From the NCBI RefSeq assembly GCF_017876115.1, contig NZ_JAGINO010000007.1, positions 186,001 through 250,000 of the forward strand: DNA of 64,000 bases. The letters run 5' to 3'. Shown one piece after another: positions 28,987 to 37,282 of this stretch. Both the position numbers and the translations under genes were made by a program. The DNA is from Azospirillum picis (GTDB taxonomy: Bacteria > Pseudomonadota > Alphaproteobacteria > Azospirillales > Azospirillaceae). Each line of letters starts with the position of its first letter. Position 1 is the stretch's first letter. Under the pieces are notes generated by a model. The model was not told the DNA's origin, ran no database searches, and was given only the letters and a program-made list of their open reading frames with translations.

Positions 28987-29938
28987 GGGTTTCTTTTCGC
29001 TGTGGCGCGTGGCCTTCCCGCGCCTCGCGGGCGGTGGCGGCGGTGCCCCCACCTATCCTCCCCCGCTCTCAGCGGACCTACGGTCCGCCTGCCGCGTCAG
29101 CACAAAGCAGAGCTTTGTGCGAGAGCTGGGCGGGGGAGGGTCAGGGTGGGGGCAGGTCACCCTGGTCGGCGCCGGTCCCGGCGATCCCGACCTGCTGACC
29201 GTCGCCGCGGTCAAGGCGCTGGCGGCGGCGGAGGTCGTGCTCTACGACGCGCTGGTCGGCGACGGCATCCTCGACTTGGCCCACCCGCAGGCCGAACGCA
29301 TCTGCGTCGGCAAGCGTTCCGGCCGCCATTCGCTGCCGCAGGGCGAGATCAACGCGCTGATCGCCTTCCATGCCCGGCGCGGGAAGCGGGTGGTCCGGCT
29401 GAAGGGCGGCGACCCGATGGTGTTCGGCCGCGCCGGCGAGGAGATCGAGCATCTCGACGAGCTCGGCATCCCGGTGCGGGTGATCCCCGGCATCACCGCG
29501 GCGCTGGGCTGCGCCGCCTCGGCCGGCCTGTCGCTGACCAGGCGCGGGGTGTCGCGGGCCGTCACCTTCGTCACCGCCCATGGCCGCGACGGCGAACGCT
29601 TCGAACCGGACTGGGCGCGGCTGGCCGACCCGCAGGGCACGCTGGCGATCTATATGGGCCGTGAACAGGCCCGCGCCGTCGGACGGGGGTTGAGCGCGGC
29701 CGGGTTGCCGGTGGGAACGCCGGTGCTGGTGGTGGAGAACGGCTGCCGTCCCGACGAGCGCCGCCATTGGACGACGCTGGGGGAGATGGCGGAGCAGGGG
29801 GTGGCCGCCGGCAAGGGGCCGACCCTGCTGCTGGTCGGCGAGGCCCTACGCCCCCGCCGTGCTGCCGGGTGCGGGGCGGCGGACGCCGTTGATCTCCGCG
29901 CGCTTGGCGACCTCGGCGAGCGGCTCGACCACCACTGA
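28961..29938 (+). CDS. cobA: uroporphyrinogen-III C-methyltransferase carrying a translated palindromic insert
   Basis: 325 residues. It adds two methyl groups to uroporphyrinogen III to make precorrin-2, the siroheme precursor that nirB needs. The core runs from VTLVGAGPGDPDLLT (about residue 65) through YDALVG, GKRSGRHSLPQ, RLKGGDPMVFGRAGEE, VIPGITAALGCAASAG and LAIYMG. The ATG at 28961 has a perfect AAGGAGGT eight bases upstream inside nasA, so translation surely begins there. Residues about 10-64 are not part of the family; they are encoded by a palindromic element (29046-29152) and flanking sequence. GTG at 29117 is a possible internal start without a good ribosome site. The 3' end overlaps the opposite NlpC/P60 gene by 93 bp. 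Confidence 0.9.
   Translation: MLISAKWREGFFSLWRVAFPRLAGGGGGAPTYPPPLSADLRSACRVSTKQSFVRELGGGGSGWGQVTLVGAGPGDPDLLTVAAVKALAAAEVVLYDALVGDGILDLAHPQAERICVGKRSGRHSLPQGEINALIAFHARRGKRVVRLKGGDPMVFGRAGEEIEHLDELGIPVRVIPGITAALGCAASAGLSLTRRGVSRAVTFVTAHGRDGERFEPDWARLADPQGTLAIYMGREQARAVGRGLSAAGLPVGTPVLVVENGCRPDERRHWTTLGEMAEQGVAAGKGPTLLLVGEALRPRRAAGCGAADAVDLRALGDLGERLDHH
29046..29152. repeat. palindromic repeat element inserted in frame in cobA
   Basis: The outer arms start CCCCCACC and end GGGTGGGGG, each with an inner CTCCCCCGC or GCGGGGGAG box. Two perfect hairpins lie inside: GCGGACC/GGTCCGC (29072-29088) and CACAAAGC/GCTTTGTG (29101-29119). The arms match the intergenic elements at 30754-30856 and 56297-56366. 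The reading frame stays open through it. Confidence 0.85.
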
Positions 29939-30634
29939 CATGGTGAAGACGGTGGCGTGCAGCAGCCGCGTCGCGTCCAGCATGATCCCGACATGGCCGG
30001 GGAAGAAGACGATATCGCCGCGCTGGTAGGCGACGTCGCGACCATGGTCGGACAGCCACACCCCCAGCCGCTCGTCCTTGCGTTGCAGGCCGCTGCTGTG
30101 GTGGGAGACGGTGCCGGCCGCCGCCATGGCAGTCAGCACCAGCCCCGAGCAGTCGATGCCGAAGCTGCTGCGCCCGCCCCAGACATAGGGCGTTTCCAGG
30201 AAACGCAGGGCGGTGGCGACATGGTCGGGGGCGGCGGGGGCCTCCACCGGCTCCAGCCATCCGGCGAACAACCACAGCCCGTCGTCGGTCGCGGCCCAGC
30301 CGTTTTCCGTCCGCCCGTCCAGCCTCACCAGCGAGCCGAAGCTGAGCGTCCCCACCGGCGGCGCCTTGTGGGTCGGTGCCGGATGGAGGTCGGCGCGCAG
30401 GGCGCGCACCCGGTGGGTGGGGGCGACCGGCTCGGCATGGGCGGTGCCGGGCGGCAACCAGCCGACATGGCCGTCGAAGGCGTTCTCGGCGCGCAGCCAG
30501 CCGTCCCGCTCCTCCAGGATGCGAAAGCGTTCGCCGCGGATCATCTCGCTGGTCTGGGGGACGCCGGGGCGCGGCTCCTCCAGCAGGACGGCGTGCGGCG
30601 CGGTGATCTGGCGGTCGGTCATGGTGGTGGTCAT
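29846..30634 (-). CDS. NlpC/P60 family cysteine peptidase with SH3-like domains
   Basis: 262 residues, probably a cell-wall gamma-D-glutamyl-diamino acid endopeptidase. Two bacterial SH3-like modules fill residues about 10-130 (EMIRGERFRILEERDGWLRA; LSFGSLVRLDG). The C-terminal NlpC/P60 domain has the catalytic Cys in FGIDCSGLVLTAM, and His in PGHVGIMLDATRLLHA. No signal peptide is visible, as in the DipM/AcmB-like cytosolic-start forms, or the start is misplaced; two ATGs (30634, 30622) are available. It converges on cobA with overlapping 3' ends. Confidence 0.88.
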   Translation of the reverse strand: MTTTMTDRQITAPHAVLLEEPRPGVPQTSEMIRGERFRILEERDGWLRAENAFDGHVGWLPPGTAHAEPVAPTHRVRALRADLHPAPTHKAPPVGTLSFGSLVRLDGRTENGWAATDDGLWLFAGWLEPVEAPAAPDHVATALRFLETPYVWGGRSSFGIDCSGLVLTAMAAAGTVSHHSSGLQRKDERLGVWLSDHGRDVAYQRGDIVFFPGHVGIMLDATRLLHATVFTMSVVVEPLAEVAKRAEINGVRRPAPGSTAGA

Positions 30635-30753
30635 GGCGGCGGTCGCGGCTGATGGAAACCGGCTGCGACCATAGCCGCCGGATCGCGGCGGTGCGAGCGA
30701 TAAGGATTTTCCCGGCCGTCATTTCCGCGACGGTGCTGAGGTGCTGACTTCAA

Positions 30754-30856
30754 CCCCCTCCCTATCCCTCCCCCGCTTCGCGGGAGAGGGGACAGGATGC
30801 TTGTCGGCGTTCGGCGGCAGTCCCTCTCCCGCGAAGCGGGGGAGGTTAGGAGGGGG
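30754..30856. repeat. 103-bp palindromic repeat element, near-perfect arms
   Basis: The left arm (30754-30790) and the right arm (30822-30856) are almost exact reverse complements. They share CCCTCTCCCGCGAAGCGGGG and differ by two small indels. It could form a large cruciform or a stem of about 35 bp at the RNA level. It lies downstream of the dgo operon and before the divergent-side NlpC gene. Confidence 0.88.
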
Positions 30857-30876
30857 TAAAGTCAATGCCGCAGCCC

Positions 30877-31830
30877 TCAGTAGGGCTTGACCGGGGTCTT
30901 CAGCGGTTCGCCGGCGAAATGGGCGGCGATGTTGTCGAACACCAGGTCGCCCATCGCCTTGCGCGTGGCGTGGGTGGCGCTCGCCATGTGCGGGGTGACC
31001 ACGACGTTGGGGCGGCCCTGCAGGGCGGCCGGCACTGCCGGCTCGTGCTCGAAGACGTCGAGGCCGGCGCCGGCGATGGTCCCGGCCTCGATCGCCGCCA
31101 CCAGCGCCGCCTCGTCGACCACGGTGCCGCGCGCGATGTTGACCAGGACGCCGTCGCTGCCGAGCGCCTCCAGCACCGTGGCGTTCACCATGCCGCGCGT
31201 CTTGTCGCCGCCGTTGACGCAGACGATCAGGAAGTCGCTCGCCGCGGCGAGGCTCGCCAGGTCGGGCAGGTAGCAGTAGGGGCAGCCGTCGACCGGCTGC
31301 TGGTCGGTGTAGGCGATCTCCATGTCGAAGCCGGCGGCACGCCGGGCGACCGCCTGGCCGATCCGCCCCATGCCGGCGATGCCGAGCCTGCCGCCCGACA
31401 CCTTCTTGGTCCACATGTAGCCGGCCTTGGCCCAGTCGCCGCGCTCGACGAAGCGCTGGGCGTCGACGATCTGGCGCGCGGTGGCCAGCAGCAGCCCGAA
31501 GGCGAGGTCGGCGACGTCGTCAGTCAGCACTCCGGGGGTGTTGGTGACGGCGACGCCGCGCCGTCCGGCGGCGGCGACGTCGATGCCGTCATAGCCGACG
31601 CCGAAATCGGCGATCAGCTCGAGGTTGGGGAAGGCGGCGATGAAGTCGTCGGTGACGACCGACTCGCCGTTGACCGCCAGCACCCGCACCTCCGGCGCGA
31701 GCCGCTCCCGCTCGGCCGGGGACAGGACATCCCAGTCGTGCAGGGTGAAGGTCTCGTCGAGGCGGGCCACCAGGGCCGGCGGCAGATAGGCCGCCTTCAT
31801 CACCGTGCACTTGGCCTTGTCGAATATCAT
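30877..31830 (-). CDS. D-isomer-specific 2-hydroxyacid dehydrogenase
   Basis: 317 residues, NAD(P)-dependent. The Rossmann nucleotide loop is LGIAGMGRIGQAVARRAAGF. The catalytic Arg, Glu and His lie in NIARGTVVDEAAL, DVFEHEPAVP and VVTPHMASATH. It resembles glyoxylate/hydroxypyruvate reductases. The ATG at 31830 has AGGAG seven bases upstream and is preferred over the ATG at 31863, which overlaps the dgoD stop. It is the last gene of the dgo operon, so it may act on a keto or hydroxy acid formed from sugar acids; this is inference. Confidence 0.9.
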   Translation of the reverse strand: MIFDKAKCTVMKAAYLPPALVARLDETFTLHDWDVLSPAERERLAPEVRVLAVNGESVVTDDFIAAFPNLELIADFGVGYDGIDVAAAGRRGVAVTNTPGVLTDDVADLAFGLLLATARQIVDAQRFVERGDWAKAGYMWTKKVSGGRLGIAGMGRIGQAVARRAAGFDMEIAYTDQQPVDGCPYCYLPDLASLAAASDFLIVCVNGGDKTRGMVNATVLEALGSDGVLVNIARGTVVDEAALVAAIEAGTIAGAGLDVFEHEPAVPAALQGRPNVVVTPHMASATHATRKAMGDLVFDNIAAHFAGEPLKTPVKPY

Positions 31831-31856
31831 GTCACAGCTCCTGTCCTTCGCCGGGC

Positions 31857-33005
31857 TCACCATTCGGCGACGGCGCCGTCATGCAGGCGCCAGATCGGGT
31901 TGCGCCAGTCGGGCGCCGTCCTGCTGCGTTCGATCACCAGTTCCTCGTCGATCACCACGCCGAGGCCCGGCTTGTCCGAGGGACGGAAGTAGCCGCCGTC
32001 GATGCGGAAATCGTCCTTGTTGCGGACGTAGTCGAACAGCTCGGCACCCTGGTTGTAATGGATGCCCATGCTCTGTTCCTGGAAGACGGCGTTGCGCGAC
32101 ACGAAGTCGACCGCCAGGCAGGAAGCCAGCGCCAGCGGCCCGAGCGGGCAGTGGGGAGCCAGCGCGACGTCGTAGGCCTCGGCCATGCCGGCGATCTTGA
32201 CGCATTCGGTGATGCCGCCAGCGTGGCTGAGGTCGGGCTGGACGATGGAGATGCCGCCGTCGGCGAACACGCGCTTGAAGTCGAAGCGCGAGAACATGCG
32301 CTCGCCGGCGGCCAGCGGGATGTGGGTCTGCGCCGCCAGCCGGGCATAAACCTCCGATTGTTCGGCCAGCACCGGCTCCTCGATGAAGAGGGGGCGGAAG
32401 GGTTCCAGCTCGTGGATCAGCACCTTGGCCATCGGGGCGGCGACGCGGCCGTGGAAGTCGAGGCCGAACTCGATGGAATCGCCGAAGGCGGACCGGATTT
32501 CGGCGACGGTGGCGACCGCGGCGTCAACCTTCCGCGAGGTGTCGATGGTGCCCATCTCCTCGCAGCCGTTCAGCTTGAAGGTATCGAAGCCGATCTCCAT
32601 CAGCTTGCGGATGCCGGCGATCACCTCGGCCGGGCGGTCGCCGCCGACCCAGGAATAGGCCTTGATGCGGTCGCGCACCAGGCCGCCGAGCAACTGGTAG
32701 ACCGGGGCGCCGAGCACCTTGCCCTTGATGTCCCACAGCGCCTGGTCGATGCCGGCGATGGCGCTCATCAGGATCGGGCCGCCGCGGTAGAAGCCGCCGC
32801 GATACAGCACCTGCCAGATGTCGTTGATGCGCGCCGGGTCCTTGCCGACGACGTATTCGGACAGCTCGTGGACGGCCGCCTCGACGCTGCGCGCGCGCCC
32901 TTCGATGACCGGCTCGCCCCAGCCGGTGACGCCCTCGTCGGTCTCGATCTTCAGGAACATCCAGCGCGGCGGCAGGCGGTAGGTCGTAAGCTTGGTGATC
33001 TTCAT
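31857..33005 (-). CDS. dgoD: D-galactonate dehydratase
   Basis: 382 residues, the same length as E. coli DgoD, enolase superfamily (mandelate racemase subgroup). It dehydrates D-galactonate to 2-dehydro-3-deoxygalactonate. The N-terminal cap reads [20 protein letters not shown]. Metal ligands fall in [15 protein letters not shown] and AAGERMF. The catalytic His is in [13 protein letters not shown]. It lies between the aldolase and the hydroxyacid dehydrogenase. Confidence 0.95.
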   Translation of the reverse strand: MKITKLTTYRLPPRWMFLKIETDEGVTGWGEPVIEGRARSVEAAVHELSEYVVGKDPARINDIWQVLYRGGFYRGGPILMSAIAGIDQALWDIKGKVLGAPVYQLLGGLVRDRIKAYSWVGGDRPAEVIAGIRKLMEIGFDTFKLNGCEEMGTIDTSRKVDAAVATVAEIRSAFGDSIEFGLDFHGRVAAPMAKVLIHELEPFRPLFIEEPVLAEQSEVYARLAAQTHIPLAAGERMFSRFDFKRVFADGGISIVQPDLSHAGGITECVKIAGMAEAYDVALAPHCPLGPLALASCLAVDFVSRNAVFQEQSMGIHYNQGAELFDYVRNKDDFRIDGGYFRPSDKPGLGVVIDEELVIERSRTAPDWRNPIWRLHDGAVAEW

Positions 33006-33023
33006 CGGATTGGTGTCCAGGAT

Positions 33024-33072
33024 CGGCCGCCCGGCGGCCGGAATTGCCAGTCGCGGCCGCCCGGCGGCCGGA
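33024..33072. repeat. two direct copies of a 19-bp self-complementary unit
   Basis: CGGCCGCCCGGCGGCCGGA occurs at 33024-33042 and 33054-33072, a 30-bp period. Each copy can fold on itself through GGCCGCC/GGCGGCC. It lies between dgoA and dgoD inside the operon and may pause or process the transcript. Confidence 0.8.
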
Positions 33073-33091
33073 TTTCGTCAGACGCGGTGGT

Positions 33092-33736
33092 TCAGCGGCC
33101 GGCCTTGAAGGCGGCGATGTACTTGCGGCCTTCGTCGGCGAGCTCGTCCCAGCGCTGGCCGGCGACGAGATCCTTGCGGATCAGGCTGCTGCCGACCCCG
33201 GCGGCGAAGGCGCCGGCCTTGGCGAAGGTGCCGATGTTGTCCAGCGCGACGCCACCGACGGGGATCAGCGCCGCCTCGTTGAACGGCCCCCGCAGGTCCT
33301 TGAGGTAGGCCGGCCCGAGCCCGCTGGCCGGGAACAGCTTCAGCAGGTCGACGCCCAGCCGGTGCGCCTTCACGACCTCCGACGGGGTGGTCACCGACGG
33401 GATCATCAGGCGCTGGTGCTCGTGCACCGCGGCGATCACTTCGGGATCGAAGTTCGGCGCCAGGGCGAAGTCGGCCCCGGCGTCGAGCGCCAGGAAGGCG
33501 GAGACCGGGTTGATCACCGTGCCGGCGCCGATCTGCATGCGGTCGCCCAGTTCCGCCTTCAGCGCGCGGATGCCGTCATAGACCGACGGGCTGTTGCAGG
33601 TGATCTCGAACACCCGGATGCCGCCGTCGTACAGCGCGCGCGCCACGGGCAGCACATCCTCGGGTGCGAGGCCGCGCGCGATGGCGATCACGCCGGTGTC
33701 CGCGATGGCCTGGATGACTTGCTGCTTCTTCAGCAT
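33092..33736 (-). CDS. dgoA: 2-dehydro-3-deoxy-6-phosphogalactonate aldolase
   Basis: 214 residues, class I KDPG/KDPGal aldolase trimer fold. It cleaves KDPGal to pyruvate and glyceraldehyde-3-phosphate. The catalytic Glu lies in VFEITCNSPS (position of the general base) and the Schiff-base Lys in LLKLFPASGLGPAYLK. PVGGVALDN forms the phosphate-binding loop. KDPGal rather than KDPG specificity is inferred from the neighbours dgoK and dgoD. Confidence 0.93.
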   Translation of the reverse strand: MLKKQQVIQAIADTGVIAIARGLAPEDVLPVARALYDGGIRVFEITCNSPSVYDGIRALKAELGDRMQIGAGTVINPVSAFLALDAGADFALAPNFDPEVIAAVHEHQRLMIPSVTTPSEVVKAHRLGVDLLKLFPASGLGPAYLKDLRGPFNEAALIPVGGVALDNIGTFAKAGAFAAGVGSSLIRKDLVAGQRWDELADEGRKYIAAFKAGR

Positions 33737-33817
33737 GTGTCATGTCCTCAAGGAAAATGGGCTCAAGGAAGGGGCGGGGGAGGGCGCTGGCTCGGCCCGT
33801 CCCCCGCCGGGCGCGGA

Positions 33818-35119
33818 TCAGGCCTTGGCCTCGATCGGCTTGTTGACGATGAACCAGTAGCAGAGCGCGGCACACGCCGCGATCACGCCGCCGCTGATGA
33901 AGGCCATTGCGTAGGAGCCGGTGGCGTCGGCGATCATGCCGGTGACCAGCGGCGACAGCGATCCGGCGAAGTAGCCACCGAAATTCTGGATGCCGCCGAC
34001 CGAACCGACCATGGAGCGGGGGGCGACGTCGCCCGGCAGCGCCCAGCCGTTGGCAGACAGGGCCGACAGCATGGCCATGCCCACCGTCAGCAGCACCAGC
34101 GTCGGAACCAGGGTGGTGAAGAAGGGGGCCGCCATCAGGGCGAAGCCGCCCAGCAGGGCGCAGACCGAGATGGTGGCGCGCTTGGCGACCAGCGGCTCGG
34201 CGATGTTGCGGTCGACCAGCCACTTGGAGACGTAGCCGCCGACGAAGGCGCCGACGATGCCACCGAAGAAGGGAACGCTGGCCAGCAGGCCCGCGGTCTG
34301 GATGTTGACGTTCTGCGTCTTCAGCAGATAGAGCGGCACGAAGTAGGTCAGGATGTTGAACATCCAGATGTAGCAGAACCAGCCGAGGATCATGCCCCAG
34401 ACGCTGCGGTAGCCGAACAGGTCGCGCCAGCGGATGCCGTCGGGCGTGGAGCCCAGTTCCTCGGCGGTGCCGCCGCCGCCCTGGCGGATGTAGGCGAGTT
34501 CGTCGGCCGGCAGCCATTTGGTCTTTTCCGGCTCGCGGTAGAAGGCGATCAGGAACAGGCCGAACAGGATGCCGAAGCCGCCGGCGATGTAGAACAGCGC
34601 CCGCCAGCCGAAGGCGACCATCAGCGCGACCAGCAGGGGCGGGGCGATCGCCGGACCCCACTTGGAGGCGGCGTCCCAGATGCCGGTGGCGAGGGCACGC
34701 TCCTTCTTGGGGAACCAGGCTGCGGTGATCTTGGCGGCACTCGGCCAGCAGGGGGCCTCGGTGACGCCGAGCGTGCCGCGGGCGAAGATCAGGCCCATCA
34801 GCGACGAGCAGGCGCCGGTCAGCATGGTGGCGCCGCTCCACAGGATCAGGGCGAACGAGTAGACCTTCTTGGCCCCGAGCTTGTCGATCAGCCAGCCGGA
34901 GGGGAGCTGGAAGATCGCATAGATCAGCGAGAACACGGTGCCGAGCAGGCCGATGTCGGCGTTGGTCAGGTTCAGCTCGCGCATCATCTCCGGCGCCGCG
35001 ACCGACAGGGCGGTACGGTCGATGAAGTTCACCATGCCGCCGAGGAGAAGAAGGAAGACGATGATCCATCGCTTTCCGCTGGTGCGCGGTGCGGCCGCGC
35101 TCACGTCTTGCGTAACCAT
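33818..35119 (-). CDS. dgoT: MFS sugar-acid/H+ symporter (DgoT-like)
   Basis: 433 residues, 12 helices, anion:cation symporter family. Typical ACS features are NFIDRTALSVAAPEM in helix 1, LPSGWLIDKLGAKKVYSFAL after helix 2, and EAPCWPSAAKITAAWFPKKE in helix 4/loop, the site of the family E-A-x-x-x-P signature. It likely imports D-galactonate. It sits between dgoK and dgoA; the intergenic gap to dgoA is 81 bp. Confidence 0.9.
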   Translation of the reverse strand: MVTQDVSAAAPRTSGKRWIIVFLLLLGGMVNFIDRTALSVAAPEMMRELNLTNADIGLLGTVFSLIYAIFQLPSGWLIDKLGAKKVYSFALILWSGATMLTGACSSLMGLIFARGTLGVTEAPCWPSAAKITAAWFPKKERALATGIWDAASKWGPAIAPPLLVALMVAFGWRALFYIAGGFGILFGLFLIAFYREPEKTKWLPADELAYIRQGGGGTAEELGSTPDGIRWRDLFGYRSVWGMILGWFCYIWMFNILTYFVPLYLLKTQNVNIQTAGLLASVPFFGGIVGAFVGGYVSKWLVDRNIAEPLVAKRATISVCALLGGFALMAAPFFTTLVPTLVLLTVGMAMLSALSANGWALPGDVAPRSMVGSVGGIQNFGGYFAGSLSPLVTGMIADATGSYAMAFISGGVIAACAALCYWFIVNKPIEAKA

Positions 35120-35148
35120 AACCCCAGTCCTTTCGGATTTTTGTTCGT

Positions 35149-36147
35149 TTATTGCTGGAAGAGCCCGCGTGTTCGGGCAATTTCCCTGGCGCCGAGTGCC
35201 GCTGCGGATTTCAGCCCATCCGGAACGGCCTCGATGCCGCCGGTGAAGCCGCTGTCGGCGTGGAGCAGGAGGTCGAAGGCGTCGCGCAGGATCTGCTTGC
35301 CGCCGATGATGATCCTCATGTCCGGCTGGAGAGCCAGCGAGGGGCTGTTCTTCAGCGCCATGATGTCGGAGGACAGCACCGCACCGAGCAGGAAGTTCGT
35401 CCGAGCCGCGAGGTCGGCGTCGCCGAACAGGTCGAGCAGGCGGATCAGGAAGGCGCTCCGCCCGAGGCTCAGCGTCCGTCCGTACTCGGCGCCGCGCAGC
35501 AGCGCCTCGGGCACGACATGGTCGGCGAAGCTGTGGTTGAGCGAGCTGGCGATCAGCGTGTTCTTGGTCAGCACGTCCAGCAGCTCGCCGGAGATGGTCG
35601 TTACCGATCCGGCGATCCGGCCCTGCTCGTCGATGCGCACGAATTTCGTGTGCGACCCGGGAAGGACGAGGATGGCCGGCCCGCGGAGGTCGAGCGCGTG
35701 GAGGATGCCGACAGCCTCGGTTTCCTCGCCGCGCATGATGTCCATCGCGGCACAGCTTTCGAGCGTGATCGGGCCGTCATGGCTCTTGATGCCGGGAATG
35801 AACCAGATCGGCTGGTCGACCACGTCGGGAAGCCGGGCGGAGCGCATCGCAGCGGCCAGTTCTGCCTTGCCGGCGGGGGCCGGCAGGTGGGGAATCTCGC
35901 ACAGGCCCACGTTCGCCGTGATCATGCCGGAGGCAAGGAACAGGACCTGCCCGGTGTCGGTCACGCCGGCGGCGGCCAGCGCCTCGGCGATGGCGTCACG
36001 CACGCCGCCTTTCAGCGTTTCCGTGCTGCCGGTGATCGCAGTATCGCGGACGCCGACCGGGCGCCCCGCCTCCGCCAGGACGGCCTCGTCCTTCCAGACG
36101 ATGACGCGGGTGTTCGTGGTGCCGGTATCTATGGTTGCAAACAACAT
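35149..36147 (-). CDS. dgoK: 2-dehydro-3-deoxygalactonokinase
   Basis: 332 residues, DgoK family of the ASKHA fold. It phosphorylates 2-dehydro-3-deoxygalactonate at C6. The phosphate-1 motif is ATIDTGTTNTRVIVW. Other family blocks are FLASGMITANVGLCEIPHLP, ILVLPGSHTKFVRIDE, FLLGAVLSSDI and IIGGKQI. The start at 36147 has AGGGAG upstream; the extended open frame is untranslated leader. It is the first gene of the operon dgoK-dgoT-dgoA-dgoD-dehydrogenase. Confidence 0.94.
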   Translation of the reverse strand: MLFATIDTGTTNTRVIVWKDEAVLAEAGRPVGVRDTAITGSTETLKGGVRDAIAEALAAAGVTDTGQVLFLASGMITANVGLCEIPHLPAPAGKAELAAAMRSARLPDVVDQPIWFIPGIKSHDGPITLESCAAMDIMRGEETEAVGILHALDLRGPAILVLPGSHTKFVRIDEQGRIAGSVTTISGELLDVLTKNTLIASSLNHSFADHVVPEALLRGAEYGRTLSLGRSAFLIRLLDLFGDADLAARTNFLLGAVLSSDIMALKNSPSLALQPDMRIIIGGKQILRDAFDLLLHADSGFTGGIEAVPDGLKSAAALGAREIARTRGLFQQ

Positions 36148-36280
36148 TGCATGTCTCCCTTCGCGCACGTCTTGAGGGCGTGCTGCGCCGCGCCGTCCGT
36201 TGCAGGCCGTTCTTTTCCAAGTCTCCGGGCGGAAGGCCCGTTTGTGGCACTCGTATGGTAGTGCTATCCGGCGTCCAGAA

Positions 36281-36298
36281 TGTCTCACATATTGGACA
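36281..36298. promoter_or_regulatory. operator-like site 1 for the dgo IclR regulator
   Basis: TGTCTCACATATTGGACA is an imperfect dyad (TGTC...GACA). It is the inverted copy of the site at 36351-36368, matching at 14 or more of 18 positions. It lies just downstream of the predicted dgoK transcription start, where binding would block transcription. Confidence 0.65.
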
Positions 36299-36309
36299 TT
36301 GATCTCAAT

Positions 36310-36337
36310 ATGATAGGACTTGCGCAAAGCGTGTCAA
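36310..36337 (-). promoter_or_regulatory. sigma-70 type promoter of the dgo operon
   Basis: On the minus strand TTGACA (36337-36332) is followed after 16 bases by TATCAT (36315-36310). This is a strong match to the -35/-10 consensus in an AT-rich pocket. Transcription would begin near 36303, leaving an untranslated leader of about 156 bases before dgoK. Confidence 0.7.
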
Positions 36338-36350
36338 CAAATAATAATGA

Positions 36351-36368
36351 TGTCCAAATAATGAGACA
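36351..36368. promoter_or_regulatory. operator-like site 2 for the dgo IclR regulator
   Basis: TGTCCAAATAATGAGACA lies 70 bp from site 1 in inverted orientation, upstream of the -35 of the dgoK promoter. It is just before the IclR start, so it could also serve autoregulation. Confidence 0.65.
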
Positions 36369-36403
36369 TCTTTCGTTCCCTGAGCCGCAGCGAGGAAATG
36401 CCG

Positions 36404-37282
36404 ATGACTTTGCCCGCGTCCGACATCGGTCAGACAGCCACGGGGGCCACCACCGGGCAGGCGGATTCCGATCCGGGGGCCGAGCGGCGGCAGCCTGCCG
36501 GGACGCAGACCCTGCTGCGCGGGCTGACACTGATCGAGTGCGTGGCAGCCGGCACCAATGACGTGAAGGGCATCGCGGCGCATCTCGACTCGCCGCGCAG
36601 CACGGTGCACCGCATGCTGAACAGCCTGGTGGTGGAAGGGTATCTGCACCACATCCCCTACAAGGGCTATCTGCTGGGGCCGAAGCTGATCCATCTCGGG
36701 ATGAAGGCGCTGGAGCAGCGCCCGCTGGTGGCGGTGGCCCGGCCGCATATCGAGGCGCTGGCGCGGCTGACCGGCGACACCGTCCATCTCGGCGTCATGG
36801 ACGGGACCGAAGTCTTCTACCTCGACAAGATTTCCGGCACGCGCGGGCTCGAAATGCGCTCGCGCATCGGGCAGCGGATGCCGGTGGCCTCCACTGGTGT
36901 CGGTCGTGCCCTCATGCTTGGGATGCCTGCCGGCCAGTGGCGGGATCTCTACAAGGCCGCGGTGGCGACCACGGCAACGACACCCGACCGGCCGGGTCCC
37001 GCACCCTGGCCGACATATGAGAAGCAGATGGCGTCCTACGCGCGCCAGGACTGGGTCTATGATTTCGAGGAGAACGAGATCGGCGTCCGCTGTGTCGGCG
37101 CCCCGGTGCGCGACATCAGCAACCGCGTGGTTGCCGCGATCAGCGTCGCCAGCGCCAGCCAATTCATGTCGGAGGAGCGCATGGCCGAACTCGGACCCGT
37201 CATCCGTGATGCCGCCCATGCCGTCTCGCGGGAGCTTGGGTGGACTCCGCCGGGTGGTGGATTCGGCGCCCCCGGCCTCTGA
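36404..37282 (+). CDS. IclR-family transcriptional regulator of the galactonate operon
   Basis: 292 residues. A winged helix-turn-helix (TLLRGLTLIECVAAGTNDVK, then IAAHLDSPRSTVHRMLNSL, residues about 35-85) precedes the IclR effector-binding domain (residues about 105-275; ARLTGDTVHLGVMDGTEVFY, GQRMPVASTGVGRALML). It is divergent from dgoK and probably represses it until galactonate or KDGal is present. The ATG at 36404 is spaced correctly from GAGGA; 36398 is too close. E. coli uses a GntR-type DgoR, so the regulator class differs here. Confidence 0.9.
   Translation: MTLPASDIGQTATGATTGQADSDPGAERRQPAGTQTLLRGLTLIECVAAGTNDVKGIAAHLDSPRSTVHRMLNSLVVEGYLHHIPYKGYLLGPKLIHLGMKALEQRPLVAVARPHIEALARLTGDTVHLGVMDGTEVFYLDKISGTRGLEMRSRIGQRMPVASTGVGRALMLGMPAGQWRDLYKAAVATTATTPDRPGPAPWPTYEKQMASYARQDWVYDFEENEIGVRCVGAPVRDISNRVVAAISVASASQFMSEERMAELGPVIRDAAHAVSRELGWTPPGGGFGAPGL

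Noticed and set aside
33044..36175. 1043-codon open frame on the plus strand
   Set aside because: Runs antisense through dgoA, dgoT and dgoK, which have clear family motifs; composition is typical of a shadow frame.
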